A stretch of DNA of 64,000 bases from Alistipes provencensis (GCF_900083545.1 NZ_LT559262.1:1092397-1156396), one strand, 5' to 3'; counted from the first letter of the stretch, positions 34,761 to 43,857 are shown. Notes: generated by a model not told the origin, from the sequence alone. Program-made: numbers and translations.

Positions 34761-37700
34761 TTAGAATTTAACTTTGATACCGAAACCGAAGGTTCTTCTC
34801 GAAGGCAGCGAACCGTACTCGAAACCCTGACCGTTTCCGTTGTAGTAAGAAGACTCGGGGTCTATGTTCTTCACGTTCGTATAGAGAATACACAGGTTGC
34901 GGGCAAAGGCTGTCAGTTGCACGCCGGCGATAGGCGTCTTGCGCAGCCAGCGTTTCGGGAAATCGAACGAAAACGCCAGCTCGCGGAACTTGACATACGA
35001 CGCGTCGATGATGAACGGCTCGGGCGAGACGTCTTGGAAAGCCTGCCAGTAGGACTGCGGATTGACGTAAATGTCATTTTCGGCATAGATCGGATTGCCC
35101 TGATCATCCGTCCCGGTTATTTTCACACCGTCCACCAGATAACCGCCCGTAGCTTTCCAATCGGCAGGAGAACCGGCAGCACGTTTGGCCTGTTCGGAAC
35201 GATACCAGCCGTCACGACCTTTAAGCGTCTCTTTCGCGGTACCGTTGTAATAGGACTGCATCATCGACATCGAGTACATATCGGCACCGAACTTGGCATC
35301 GAAGAGCATGCGCAGGTTCAGATTTTTCCAAGTGAAGTTGTGCGACCAGCCGAGCGTATGGGCGTAAGTGCCCTTGCCGAGCACCGAAACGTTGGTATCG
35401 AAGGTCGGCAGGCCCTTTTCATCCACGATCACGCGGCCGTCGGGCGTGCGCTTCTGCGCCTGACCCACGATCACGCCATAGGGCTGATTCTCCATAGCAT
35501 AGATGTAGGCGTTGGCCCAGCGTGCAGCAGTCAGTTCGTAGGACGGGACGTCGGGATGCAACGAAAGCACCTTGTTATCGTTCGTGGCATAGGTGAAAGT
35601 CGTCTCCCACTGGAATGACTTGACTTTCATAGGAATACCTGTTACAGCCAACTCGATACCGCGGTTACGGATCTCGCCGGCATTGATCAGCGCCCGTGTA
35701 AAGCTCGAACTCGAAGAGATCGGCAGGCTCATGATCTGATCCTTGGTCGTCTGCTGGTAAAGCGTCAGATCAAAACTCAGCCGGCTCTGGAAGAAACGGA
35801 CGTCGAGGCCGACTTCCATCGAGTAACTGGCCGTAGGTTTCAGGTCATAATAGGGAATCACAGTACTGGACACCTCGCCCAACGACTGTCCGTTGAGTTT
35901 GAAACCCTTCGTACCGAAGTCGAGATAGAGCTGGTAAGGATCGGTGTCGCCGCCGACATTGGCCCACGAAGCACGCAGTTTTCCGAACGAGAACCAGTCG
36001 CCGTGATTGAAAAGGCTCGAGAAAATCAGGCTGCCCGAAACTGACGGATACCAATAGGAGCGATTCTCCGGACTGAGCGTCGACGAAACGTCGTTGCGAA
36101 TCGTGGCGTCGAGGTAAGCCCACCCCTTATATCCGAGGCTCACGGAACCGAACATCGAACGCACCTCCTTTTTATAAAGGCCATGCGTAGTGTTGATGCG
36201 CTCAAAGGCGTTGATATCGTCCACACCCGGCATCACCTGCTTGAGGCCCTCGGTAGTAAACTGTTCGTTTTTGTTCCGCCAAAGGCTTCCGCCGATAAAG
36301 GCGTTGATATCAAAATCGCCGTATTTTTTCGCAAAGGTCAGCGTCGCTTCGAGGTTCGTCTGCGTGACGTTCATGACACGTTCGTTGATGGCACCCTCGA
36401 CCTGTCGTGGCGTCGAAATAGGCGAAAAAGTAGTAGCCCGGAAGTTGTAGGTATCCAGTCCGCCGCGCCCCGCCAGCTTCAGCCACGGGGTGATGTCCCA
36501 CGAAATACGCGCATTGCCCATCAGTCGGGAACGGTTCGATTCGTTACGCATCTCGTTGATGACCCAATAAGGGTTGAATCGATAGTCGCTGCCATTCCAC
36601 TGATAATAATTCCCGTTCTCGTCCTTGTAGGAATCAGCCAGCCAGTTCTGGTCGAAGTTCGGAGCAATACCGATCAGCGCGTTGCCGATGTTGCTGGCGT
36701 TGTCGGTCAGCGCCGGACGGTTCTGCACGTCCTCGTAGATATACGAAGCCGAAGCGTCTACCGAAATCGTCTTACCCAGCTTCGTCGTACCGCGCATGGT
36801 GATATTCGTGCGGTTGAACTCCGACTTGGGAACGATATCCTTGTTGCGCATGTCGGTCACGGCAAAACGGAACGAAGTCTTTTCGGTCGCATTGGAGAGC
36901 GACACCGAGTTCTGAGCGGTGAAACCCGTATCGAAGAACGACAACACATTATTGTTCACGTTGCCGTAAGGCTTCCATTCGCCGTTATAGATTTGAATCA
37001 TGATATTCGGATCGAGCTTACCGCCCCATGCAACCTGTGTCGTACCACGACCGTCGGAATCGGTGAGGGGAATGGTACCATTACGCCCCTGACCGTAGAC
37101 GCGCTGGTAATCGTCGAACTTCGACAGCAGCGTCGTGAAGCTGATATTCGACGACACCTCGATACCGAGCGATTCCTTGCGGGCCGAACCGGATTTGGTC
37201 GTGATCATCACGACACCGTTCGAGGCCATCGAACCGTAAAGCGCCGACGCAGAGGGCCCTTTCAGGATCGTAACGTTCTCTATATCCTCGGGATTGATCG
37301 ACGACATGACGTCGCCGAAGTCGAAACCCGAACCGCCCCACTTGCCGTCAGCACCTTGTAACTGCGAATTATCGACCGGCATCCCGTCGACGACATAGAG
37401 CGGCAGGTTCGAACCCGAAAGCTGGGAGTTACCGCGAATCAGCACGCGCGACGATCCCGTCGGACCGGCCGTCGTCGTCGAAATGTCGACTCCGGCGACT
37501 TTTCCGATCATCGCCTGCATGATGTTCGACTCGCGCCCCGCCGTCAGGTCTTCCTTGCCCACCGACGACACGGCGTAACCCAAAGCCTTGGCCTCGCGTT
37601 TGATGCCGAGGGCCGTGACGACGACTTCGCCCACGGAAACAGCCTCCTCCTTGAGTACGATCTCGAGGTTGGTCTTGCCGCCGACGGGAACCGACTGCGT

Positions 37701-37973
37701 AGCCATACCGATAAACGATACCTGCAGGGTGGCGTTCTTGTCGGACACGCTGAGCGTGAACCGACCTTTCGAATCGGTTGTTGCACCACGAGTCGTCCCT
37801 TCCTGAATGACCGTGGCCCCGACGATCGGTTGCTTCGCCTCATTCGTTACGATACCCGTAACGGTAACATTTTGCTGAGCCACTGCCGCGGAGCAGCAGA
37901 GGACCGACAGGATCAGCACGGATAAAAACCGCGCCAATCCGCCGCAAATCTGTAATTGTAATGGTCTTAGCAT
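34761..37973 (-). CDS. SusC/RagA-family TonB-dependent receptor
   Basis: 1070 aa. Signal peptide (1-32, ending near VAQQ), a carboxypeptidase-D-like domain (about 35-110, VTGIVTNEAKQPIVGATVIQEGTTRG), then the plug (SVGEVVVTALGIKREAKALGYAVSSV; DVMSSINPEDIENVTILKGPSASALYG) and a 22-strand barrel ending in FGFGIKVKF with terminal Phe. It imports oligosaccharides using TonB energy. It starts 34 bp after the GH20-like gene on the same strand, with no promoter box in the gap, so it is probably in the same transcript as the MFS transporter and nagA. Confidence 0.94.
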   Translation of the reverse strand: MLRPLQLQICGGLARFLSVLILSVLCCSAAVAQQNVTVTGIVTNEAKQPIVGATVIQEGTTRGATTDSKGRFTLSVSDKNATLQVSFIGMATQSVPVGGKTNLEIVLKEEAVSVGEVVVTALGIKREAKALGYAVSSVGKEDLTAGRESNIMQAMIGKVAGVDISTTTAGPTGSSRVLIRGNSQLSGSNLPLYVVDGMPVDNSQLQGADGKWGGSGFDFGDVMSSINPEDIENVTILKGPSASALYGSMASNGVVMITTKSGSARKESLGIEVSSNISFTTLLSKFDDYQRVYGQGRNGTIPLTDSDGRGTTQVAWGGKLDPNIMIQIYNGEWKPYGNVNNNVLSFFDTGFTAQNSVSLSNATEKTSFRFAVTDMRNKDIVPKSEFNRTNITMRGTTKLGKTISVDASASYIYEDVQNRPALTDNASNIGNALIGIAPNFDQNWLADSYKDENGNYYQWNGSDYRFNPYWVINEMRNESNRSRLMGNARISWDITPWLKLAGRGGLDTYNFRATTFSPISTPRQVEGAINERVMNVTQTNLEATLTFAKKYGDFDINAFIGGSLWRNKNEQFTTEGLKQVMPGVDDINAFERINTTHGLYKKEVRSMFGSVSLGYKGWAYLDATIRNDVSSTLSPENRSYWYPSVSGSLIFSSLFNHGDWFSFGKLRASWANVGGDTDPYQLYLDFGTKGFKLNGQSLGEVSSTVIPYYDLKPTASYSMEVGLDVRFFQSRLSFDLTLYQQTTKDQIMSLPISSSSSFTRALINAGEIRNRGIELAVTGIPMKVKSFQWETTFTYATNDNKVLSLHPDVPSYELTAARWANAYIYAMENQPYGVIVGQAQKRTPDGRVIVDEKGLPTFDTNVSVLGKGTYAHTLGWSHNFTWKNLNLRMLFDAKFGADMYSMSMMQSYYNGTAKETLKGRDGWYRSEQAKRAAGSPADWKATGGYLVDGVKITGTDDQGNPIYAENDIYVNPQSYWQAFQDVSPEPFIIDASYVKFRELAFSFDFPKRWLRKTPIAGVQLTAFARNLCILYTNVKNIDPESSYYNGNGQGFEYGSLPSRRTFGFGIKVKF

Positions 37974-38007
37974 ATCATTTGAATTAAGTTAGTAAGGTTT
38001 TCTTCTA

Positions 38008-39210
38008 TCACTGTCCGAATACGGGGATATCCTCTTTCACAATTTGCGAAGTACCTCCGTTCTCGGAAAACTGCCGGAGATAGGATTTAAAGAAGCGGTA
38101 ATTCCCTGCCGCGCAGAACTCCTTCTCCGAACCGTTGCGGTATTCGTCCAAAAACAATCCGAAGCCCGACCATACGGTCTGCATGTACCCCTTGAAACGC
38201 GCCGACATATATTTTGAAGAGTGCCTGCGGAAGCGGAGCATGTCATCGAGCTGCATCCGCGTAATATCGGGACGCTCCCAGCCGCAGGTGATGACATCGA
38301 ATCCCTTGATGGCGAAATAGACGGCCGACTGCTCCGCATCGCGGTAATGCCAATCGCACATCATAACACTCCGGTCGATCCGGTCGATCGCACGATGGGT
38401 GTTGCCGATACTGGCCGACCACTCGCCGTAACCGCTCGCATCGCGCCGTCCGTCGATCAGCCGGTCGGCCCACATCCAAAGGCGCACCCCCTTCCGACGC
38501 AGATGGCCGGCAATCCGGTTTACCTCCCCGGCGAAGACTTCCGCGGGGTCCAGCCCGCCGCAGCGCGGACAATTCGGATCGGCCAGATCGAACACTTCGT
38601 CAAGTCCGGCATGGAAATCCGTCGCGCCGAAAGCCTCCACGACTTCGTCCACGCAGTCGAACACGACGGCATGCACTTCGGGATGGTTCGGGCAGTAACT
38701 CTTACAATAAAGACGGTCCGGATTGGGCCAAACATAGTTTTCCGGAAGTTTTACATGAGGTTTCTCATCGAATTGCGGATAAACCTGCAACAACCTGCCG
38801 GCTGTACCGTGCCACGACTGATGACCCAGCAAATTGATCAACGGCACAAGTGTCACCCCCTTCTCACGACACAATGCAGACAAACGCTCCGCCAGAGAGC
38901 GGTTCCATCCATCGGGATCGGCCAATTCAGGACGCGATTCAAAATCGTAAGCCCAATTCACCCGGATTACCAGTGTATTGATCCCTGCAGGAATCAGATC
39001 GTTCTCTACGAAATCGAGAAACGCATCGGCCTGTTTTACAGAAGGAAGAGCAATAGAGAATGCCCGAACAGGAAAACCGTTATCGAGCACAGAACGGTTT
39101 ACAAAAACCGAATCATCCGACCGGGGGGGGGAAATTCCCTCCCCGGCGGCGGTTGCCGTAAGGACACAGCCAAATAATAGCAGAACAGCTAAGATACGCA
39201 TTGGTTTCAT
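38008..39210 (-). CDS. Divergent GH20-like protein with C9 tract
   Basis: 400 aa from the ATG at 39210, 5 bp after the nagA stop; the longer frame from 39234 overlaps nagA. Signal peptide about 1-22, with a weak lipobox (FGC15). The barrel pattern AFSIALPSVKQADAFLDFVENDLIPAGINTLVIR and the catalytic-type FHAGLDEVFDLAD (Asp204, Glu205) place it near GH20. The residue before Asp is Leu instead of Gly. A CPRCGG pair follows. A homopolymer of nine C (codons 27-30) lies just after the signal peptide and could slip. Substrate unknown. Confidence 0.72.
   Translation of the reverse strand: MKPMRILAVLLLFGCVLTATAAGEGISPPRSDDSVFVNRSVLDNGFPVRAFSIALPSVKQADAFLDFVENDLIPAGINTLVIRVNWAYDFESRPELADPDGWNRSLAERLSALCREKGVTLVPLINLLGHQSWHGTAGRLLQVYPQFDEKPHVKLPENYVWPNPDRLYCKSYCPNHPEVHAVVFDCVDEVVEAFGATDFHAGLDEVFDLADPNCPRCGGLDPAEVFAGEVNRIAGHLRRKGVRLWMWADRLIDGRRDASGYGEWSASIGNTHRAIDRIDRSVMMCDWHYRDAEQSAVYFAIKGFDVITCGWERPDITRMQLDDMLRFRRHSSKYMSARFKGYMQTVWSGFGLFLDEYRNGSEKEFCAAGNYRFFKSYLRQFSENGGTSQIVKEDIPVFGQ
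39123..39131. repeat. C9/G9 homopolymer within the GH20-like gene
   Basis: Nine consecutive G on the plus strand (C on the coding strand) cover codons 27-30 of the divergent GH20-like gene, just after the predicted signal peptide. A one-base change would shift the frame before any of the enzyme domain is translated. Confidence 0.9.
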
Positions 39211-39214
39211 CACG

Positions 39215-40384
39215 CTAAAAACGGGTTTCGCCACCTATTACGACACGCTGAATTCCGATATCATCGTTGAAAATCAGGATATCGGCATCTTTTCCTGTTG
39301 CGAGCGAGCCTTTCCGCCCGTCGATATGCATCACGCGCGCCGGAGTCGCCGTCATCATCTTTACCGCCTCGGGGACCGAAACTTCGGCAAGACGGTGCAT
39401 AGTTCTTACACAACGGTCCGCCGTCGCCACACTCCCGGCAAAAGCGCTTCGGTCGGTCAATTTGGCTACCCCGTCTTCAACCACGACCTCCATACCGGAA
39501 TCCCGGGCACCGAGCACATACCGGCCTTCAGGCATACCGGCGGCACGCATCGAATCGGTGATAAGCACTGTCCGGTCAGCCCCTTTAAGCTTATAGACCA
39601 GTTGAAGCAGGCTCTTGGGCAAGTGTACGCCGTCCGTAATGATCTCGACCGTCATGTCATCGAGCCAATAGGCGGCCTCGACAACTCCTGCATAGCGAAA
39701 AGCATTGCGACGGACAACCGACGAGGTACAGGAATAAAGGTGTGTCACATGCGTATAACCATTGTGGAACGCTTCGACCGCCTCCTCGAACAGCGCATCG
39801 GAATGGGCGATCGACGCCAGAATCCCCTTTGAGCGCAATACCCGGCCCAATTCAAGCGCCCCGTCGAGTTCAGGAGCCAGCGACATACGCCAAATATCGT
39901 CGCTGGCGGCAAGGATTGCATCGTATTCCTCGGGACGGGGATTGCGCAGATAGCGCGGGTCCTGTGCTCCACGCTGGTTGTAGGCGAAATAGGGTCCCTC
40001 GAGGTGCAACCCCGGCATGTTCGCACCTTTCGTATTGAGAGGCAGCGCGCGGCGGAACACCTCGAACGTCTCGAACAGATTCTCGTTCGTACTGGCCAAT
40101 GTCGTCGGAAAGATCGTTGTGGCACCATGGCGCGCCGACATCTCCGCAGAACCTAAGTAAGCTTCGATCGTGCAGTCCATAAAATCGTAGCCGCCAGCGC
40201 CGTGAGTATGAATGTCGATAAACCCGGGAGACACCCATTCACCACCGGCATCGGTGACCAACCCGGCATCTCCCTTGTATTCACCCTCACCGACAGCCGT
40301 GATCACACCATCGCTCCATTCCACATAGCCCCGTTCTGCCGTCGTAGGACCGATAATCCGCCCGTTTACAATCGCTTGCTTCAT
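39215..40384 (-). CDS. nagA: N-acetylglucosamine-6-phosphate deacetylase
   Basis: 389 aa, start ATG at 40384 (MKQAIVNGRIIGP); the longer frame lies in the transporter's 3' end. It converts GlcNAc-6-P to GlcN-6-P plus acetate. An amidohydrolase barrel with the HxH metal motif in GFIDIHTHGAGG, the metal ligand in GLHLEGPYF, a later His in HVTHLYSCTS and the catalytic Asp in VLITDSMRAAG are all present. It lies 4 bp after the MFS transporter gene; its product feeds nagB, encoded divergently. Confidence 0.95.
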   Translation of the reverse strand: MKQAIVNGRIIGPTTAERGYVEWSDGVITAVGEGEYKGDAGLVTDAGGEWVSPGFIDIHTHGAGGYDFMDCTIEAYLGSAEMSARHGATTIFPTTLASTNENLFETFEVFRRALPLNTKGANMPGLHLEGPYFAYNQRGAQDPRYLRNPRPEEYDAILAASDDIWRMSLAPELDGALELGRVLRSKGILASIAHSDALFEEAVEAFHNGYTHVTHLYSCTSSVVRRNAFRYAGVVEAAYWLDDMTVEIITDGVHLPKSLLQLVYKLKGADRTVLITDSMRAAGMPEGRYVLGARDSGMEVVVEDGVAKLTDRSAFAGSVATADRCVRTMHRLAEVSVPEAVKMMTATPARVMHIDGRKGSLATGKDADILIFNDDIGIQRVVIGGETRF

Positions 40385-40388
40385 TGTC

Positions 40389-41705
40389 TTATCTTTTTTC
40401 CGCGCTGTGGCGGTTCCAACATTCAAGTTTATATCCCCGCAGTGCATAATACAAAAGGAAAACGAAACAGGGAATCATCAGCCAGTAAGCCGACTGAGCA
40501 TCGTTCAGGCGGGTCGCCTCACCGGCATAGAAAAGCGGGAAAACGCCGCTCGAGGCCAATGCCATGACCAGCCACGCAGAGCCGAGGCTCGTATGGCGTC
40601 CCAGTTTGCGGATCGCCAGCGGCCAGATACCCGAATAAAGAAAAGCGTTGGGGATACCCATCAGAATCAAAATCCACATCGCACTGTGCACCTCCACCCC
40701 GAAAAGCGAAATCCGTCCGCTGACGCACAGCACCGCCACCGACGCGATCAAGTTCAGCAACGACGCGATCCGCAATGCCGTAAGCTGCGAAACGACGCGC
40801 GGAATAAGCACCGTACCCAATGCAAAACCGATGAAAGTGGAAAACAGGATCATCGGCGGCAACAGCTTGGCCTGAGCGATATCAGTCCCGAGCGACACGG
40901 ATGACGTAACCAGCGTATTGATACAAAGTGCCTGCGTGCCGAGATGGCACACCATCGCCACGACTCCGAGCACCAGATAAGGGTAGCTGAAGATGCTTCG
41001 ACGGGCGCCGTCTTCCGTTTCAACGGCTTTCGCTCCGCCCGCAATGTCAGGCAGCGGCGAACGACGGACATACAGTCCAAAACCAATCAATACGACAGCC
41101 AAAATCAGATAAGGAACGATCACGCGACGTACCATTTCGTCAAGTACCATCTCACGAGGCAGCCCTCCGATGGTATCCATCCCTGATTCTGCCTGTTCGA
41201 AAAGCGCAGCATCCCCCGGACGGATAATCACATAACCCAGCACTAACGGAGCAATGATCCCGGCCAGTTTGTTACATACGCCCATAACGCTCATCCGTTT
41301 GGCCGCCGACTCCATTGGCCCGATCACCGTCACGAACGGATTGCCGGCCGTCTGCAAAACAGCCAACCCGATCCCGAGCAGGAACAGCCCTGCAAGAAAC
41401 AGCGCATAACAACGAGTCAATGCAGCAGGGACAAAGCACAAGGCACCGAGAGCCATCACAAACAACCCATAGCTGATTCCCCGTTTGTAACCGACCGCAT
41501 CAAGCATCATCGACGAAGGAATAGCCATAACCAGATAGGCGATGTAGAAAACAAAACCTACCAAATAGGCCTGCGCCAACGACAATTCACACGTTACCTT
41601 AAAATAAGGTATCAATACAGAATTGACCCAAGAGATCATTCCGAAAAAGAAGAAAAGCGTCCCCATGATCGCCATGGAAGCATAATATTGTCGTCGGGAG
41701 TCCAT
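40389..41705 (-). CDS. nagP: MFS sugar transporter, FucP/NagP type (probable GlcNAc importer)
   Basis: 438 aa with 12 predicted helices. The opening MGTLFFFFGMISWVNSVLIPYFK and the LSLAQAYLVGFVFYIAYLVMAIPSSMMLDAVGYKRG loop are typical of the FucP/glucose-galactose/NagP branch. The middle GIGLAVLQTAGNPFVTVIGP is the family's diagnostic segment. It moves sugars across the inner membrane with protons. Position at the head of an operon with nagA makes GlcNAc the likely substrate; the exact sugar is an inference. An operator-like palindrome lies between its promoter and start. Confidence 0.88.
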   Translation of the reverse strand: MDSRRQYYASMAIMGTLFFFFGMISWVNSVLIPYFKVTCELSLAQAYLVGFVFYIAYLVMAIPSSMMLDAVGYKRGISYGLFVMALGALCFVPAALTRCYALFLAGLFLLGIGLAVLQTAGNPFVTVIGPMESAAKRMSVMGVCNKLAGIIAPLVLGYVIIRPGDAALFEQAESGMDTIGGLPREMVLDEMVRRVIVPYLILAVVLIGFGLYVRRSPLPDIAGGAKAVETEDGARRSIFSYPYLVLGVVAMVCHLGTQALCINTLVTSSVSLGTDIAQAKLLPPMILFSTFIGFALGTVLIPRVVSQLTALRIASLLNLIASVAVLCVSGRISLFGVEVHSAMWILILMGIPNAFLYSGIWPLAIRKLGRHTSLGSAWLVMALASSGVFPLFYAGEATRLNDAQSAYWLMIPCFVFLLYYALRGYKLECWNRHSAEKR

Positions 41706-41749
41706 ATCGTACGCAGTTCGGTCAGTTTACAGAGTTTTTCGCTTCATTT

Positions 41750-41764
41750 CGTGTTCGAACACGG
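41750..41764. promoter_or_regulatory. Operator-like palindrome, copy 1 (transporter side)
   Basis: CGTGTTCGAACACG (41750-41763) is a perfect 14-bp palindrome with a central CG, the usual form of LacI-family operators. It lies between the minus-strand -7-like box TACCTTTA (41777-41784) and the transporter start at 41705, just downstream of the expected start point. A bound repressor would block transcription. Confidence 0.65.
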
Positions 41765-41776
41765 ATTATCCAGTCG

Positions 41777-41784
41777 TAAAGGTA
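41777..41784 (-). promoter_or_regulatory. -7 box for the amino-sugar operon
   Basis: Minus-strand TACCTTTA, one base from TAnnTTTG, 72 bp upstream of the transporter ATG. It is the only good box on this strand in the divergent gap. Confidence 0.45.
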
Positions 41785-41905
41785 GTAAAAAAATTATATC
41801 CGACAACATTTAAGTTAAAAAATGCACAATAAAAAAATCATCTGCAAAAATAATGCGCTATTATTATATTGATAATAAGCAATATATGAAAATAATTTGA
41901 TTTTA

Positions 41906-41937
41906 TTTGGGAAAACGAAGTAAAATCCATAATTTTG
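41906..41937 (+). promoter_or_regulatory. nagB promoter (-33 and -7 boxes)
   Basis: TTTG (41906-41909) and TAATTTTG (41930-41937) are separated by 20 bp, matching the Bacteroidota -33/-7 consensus closely. The region between the divergent genes is strongly AT-rich. Confidence 0.7.
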
Positions 41938-41950
41938 TGCTCGAACACGG
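41937..41950. promoter_or_regulatory. Operator-like palindrome, copy 2 (nagB side)
   Basis: GTGCTCGAACACGG shares 13 of 14 bases and orientation with copy 1 (GTGTTCGAACACGG). It begins at the last base of the nagB -7 box and covers the expected start point, so one regulator could control both divergent units. Confidence 0.65.
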
Positions 41951-41983
41951 AATGAACCGCATTCTGATTAATATTTAAGAATT

Positions 41984-42760
41984 ATGGATGGACTGATAAA
42001 AGAATTCTACGTCGATAAATTGCATGTATTAATCTACAAAACCCGCCAACAGATGGGACTGGCAGCCTCTGCGCACTACCTGCAGCGATTGGAGGCCATC
42101 CTCGCCGGTCAACCCGCAGCCCGGGCCGTATTCGCGGCCGCACACTCGCAGGATGAATTTCTGGCAGGGCTTGTAAGCGCCAAGCATGCAGGGTTCGACC
42201 GGACCGAGGCATTCCACATGGACGAATACATCGGATTGCCGGCCGATGCGCCGCAGCGTTTCGGCACATTTCTCTCCCGGGCAATTTTCGACCGGATACC
42301 TTTTCGCAAGGTGTATCTGATGAATTCCGACACCGGAAACGGGCAGCAGGAGTGCATCCGCTACAGCGAACTGCTCCGACGCGCCCCGCTGGACATCGTA
42401 TCGCTCGGAATCGGAGAAAACGGGCACATCGCCTTCAACGATCCACACGAGGCGCGCTTCGATGACCCCGAAACGGTAAAGGTCACCACGCTCGATGAAC
42501 CGTGCCGTCAACAGCAGGTCCATGACGGTGAATTCACCGACATCTCGCTTGTCCCGCATCAGGCAATGACGCTGACCATCCCAGCGCTGATGTCATGCCG
42601 CTGCGTAGTGGGCATCGTACCGCTCGACCGCAAAGCAAAAGCCGTACATGACGCGCTTTACGGCCCCATTTCGGAAAAATGTCCGGCTTCGATCCTCCGT
42701 ACCCACGACGACGCGGCGCTTTTCCTCGACGAAGGAGCGGCTTCGTTGCTGAGAATCTGA
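41984..42760 (+). CDS. nagB: Glucosamine-6-phosphate deaminase
   Basis: 258 aa. It isomerises and deaminates GlcN-6-P to fructose-6-P plus ammonia. The motifs FHMDEYIGLPADAPQRF (with the catalytic-type Asp-Glu), LGIGENGHIAFNDP and VHDALYGPISEKCPASIL are those of the NagB/SugP isomerase family. LTIPALMSCRCVVGIVPLDRKAKAV matches the conserved C-terminal part. It completes the route from imported GlcNAc to glycolysis together with nagA. It diverges from the operon headed by the transporter; the LacI-like gene follows 44 bp downstream. Confidence 0.92.
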   Translation: MDGLIKEFYVDKLHVLIYKTRQQMGLAASAHYLQRLEAILAGQPAARAVFAAAHSQDEFLAGLVSAKHAGFDRTEAFHMDEYIGLPADAPQRFGTFLSRAIFDRIPFRKVYLMNSDTGNGQQECIRYSELLRRAPLDIVSLGIGENGHIAFNDPHEARFDDPETVKVTTLDEPCRQQQVHDGEFTDISLVPHQAMTLTIPALMSCRCVVGIVPLDRKAKAVHDALYGPISEKCPASILRTHDDAALFLDEGAASLLRI

Positions 42761-42792
42761 GTGGAATCCATTACCAATCGAAAATATTTTCG

Positions 42793-42800
42793 TACTTTCG
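42793..42800 (+). promoter_or_regulatory. -7-like box directly before the LacI-family gene
   Basis: TACTTTCG ends only 4 bp before the ATG at 42805, within the 44-bp gap after nagB. If it is used, the transcript would start at or near the ATG and be leaderless. Confidence 0.4.
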
Positions 42801-42804
42801 CCCT

Positions 42805-43857
42805 ATGGACCGCAAAAATTATAAGATCAAGGATATCGCCGCGATGGCCGGCGTATCGGTCGGTACGGTCGATCGGGTGCTGCACAACCGGGGCGACGTT
42901 TCGGAAAAAAGCAGGAAAAAGGTGGAACAGGTGCTCGAAAAGATACTCTACCGCCCCAATCTGCTCGTTTCATCCATCGGCGTCAAACGCAAAATCACCC
43001 TTGCGATCGTCCTTCCCAGCCATCAGCAGGGTGAATATTGGGAACAGATCGAAAAGGGTATCCATCAGGCGCTCTACGACTTTTCGAAAATACGCACCGA
43101 AACAAAGATTTTCTATTACGACCAGTTCGATCTCTATTCCTGCCGCACGGCTTACAGTCAGGCATTGGAATACGCCTGCGACGCCATGATCATCGGTCCG
43201 ACCTTCCGTGAGGAAACCGTGCTTTTCTCTCGCAAACTCGACGAACAGGGAACCCCTTATATCTTCATCGACACGCTTATCCCGTCGTGCAACCAACGGG
43301 CGTTCTTCGGACCCGATTCACGCATGCTCGGATACATCGAGGCCAAACTCCTTTCGGACGTGATCGGCGAGGAGAAAGACATCGCCATCCTGCATGCCGT
43401 GCGTTCAGGGAACGAAAGTTCGTTGCAGACGGTCGTGCGCAAGGCCGGATTCTTCGAATATTTCGATACCGTATCGAGCAAAAACAGGTTTCTTTACGCC
43501 AACTATTATACCCAAGACGTCGAGCAGAGCTGGAAAGAGTTCGACCGGCTCTTCTCCGGGGAAAACAACATCGGCGGCGCCGTGCTCTTCAACTCCCGTT
43601 CGTATATCTTCGCCAGCTATCTGGAGCATCACGGCATCACCGGCGTTAAGGTAATAGGCTGCGGCGTAACGCAGAAGAACATCGAATATCTGAAAAAAGG
43701 TTATTTGTCGTTCCTGTTGTCGGAACGCCCCGACCTGCAAGGATATCAGAGTATCAAATATGTATTGGAATACATCCTTTACGGTCAGCACGAGCAGATC
43801 ATCAAACACACGCCCATCGAGATCATGATCCGCGAGAACATCGACTCGTTGCTTTGA
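42805..43857 (+). CDS. LacI-family transcriptional regulator (probable amino-sugar repressor)
   Basis: 350 aa, start ATG at 42805. The N-terminal LacI helix-turn-helix KIKDIAAMAGVSVGTVDRVLHNRGDVSEKSRKKV covers about 5-40. A periplasmic-binding-like effector domain follows (about 62-350; LAIVLPSHQQGEYWEQIEKGI, AMIIGPTFREETVLF, IEIMIRENI). The GTVDRVLHNRG hinge is the Bacteroidota subtype. It lies downstream of nagB and near the two GTGyTCGAACACGG sites. It is therefore a good candidate to repress both units, with an amino-sugar phosphate or GlcNAc as inducer. The binding is inferred. Confidence 0.88.
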   Translation: MDRKNYKIKDIAAMAGVSVGTVDRVLHNRGDVSEKSRKKVEQVLEKILYRPNLLVSSIGVKRKITLAIVLPSHQQGEYWEQIEKGIHQALYDFSKIRTETKIFYYDQFDLYSCRTAYSQALEYACDAMIIGPTFREETVLFSRKLDEQGTPYIFIDTLIPSCNQRAFFGPDSRMLGYIEAKLLSDVIGEEKDIAILHAVRSGNESSLQTVVRKAGFFEYFDTVSSKNRFLYANYYTQDVEQSWKEFDRLFSGENNIGGAVLFNSRSYIFASYLEHHGITGVKVIGCGVTQKNIEYLKKGYLSFLLSERPDLQGYQSIKYVLEYILYGQHEQIIKHTPIEIMIRENIDSLL

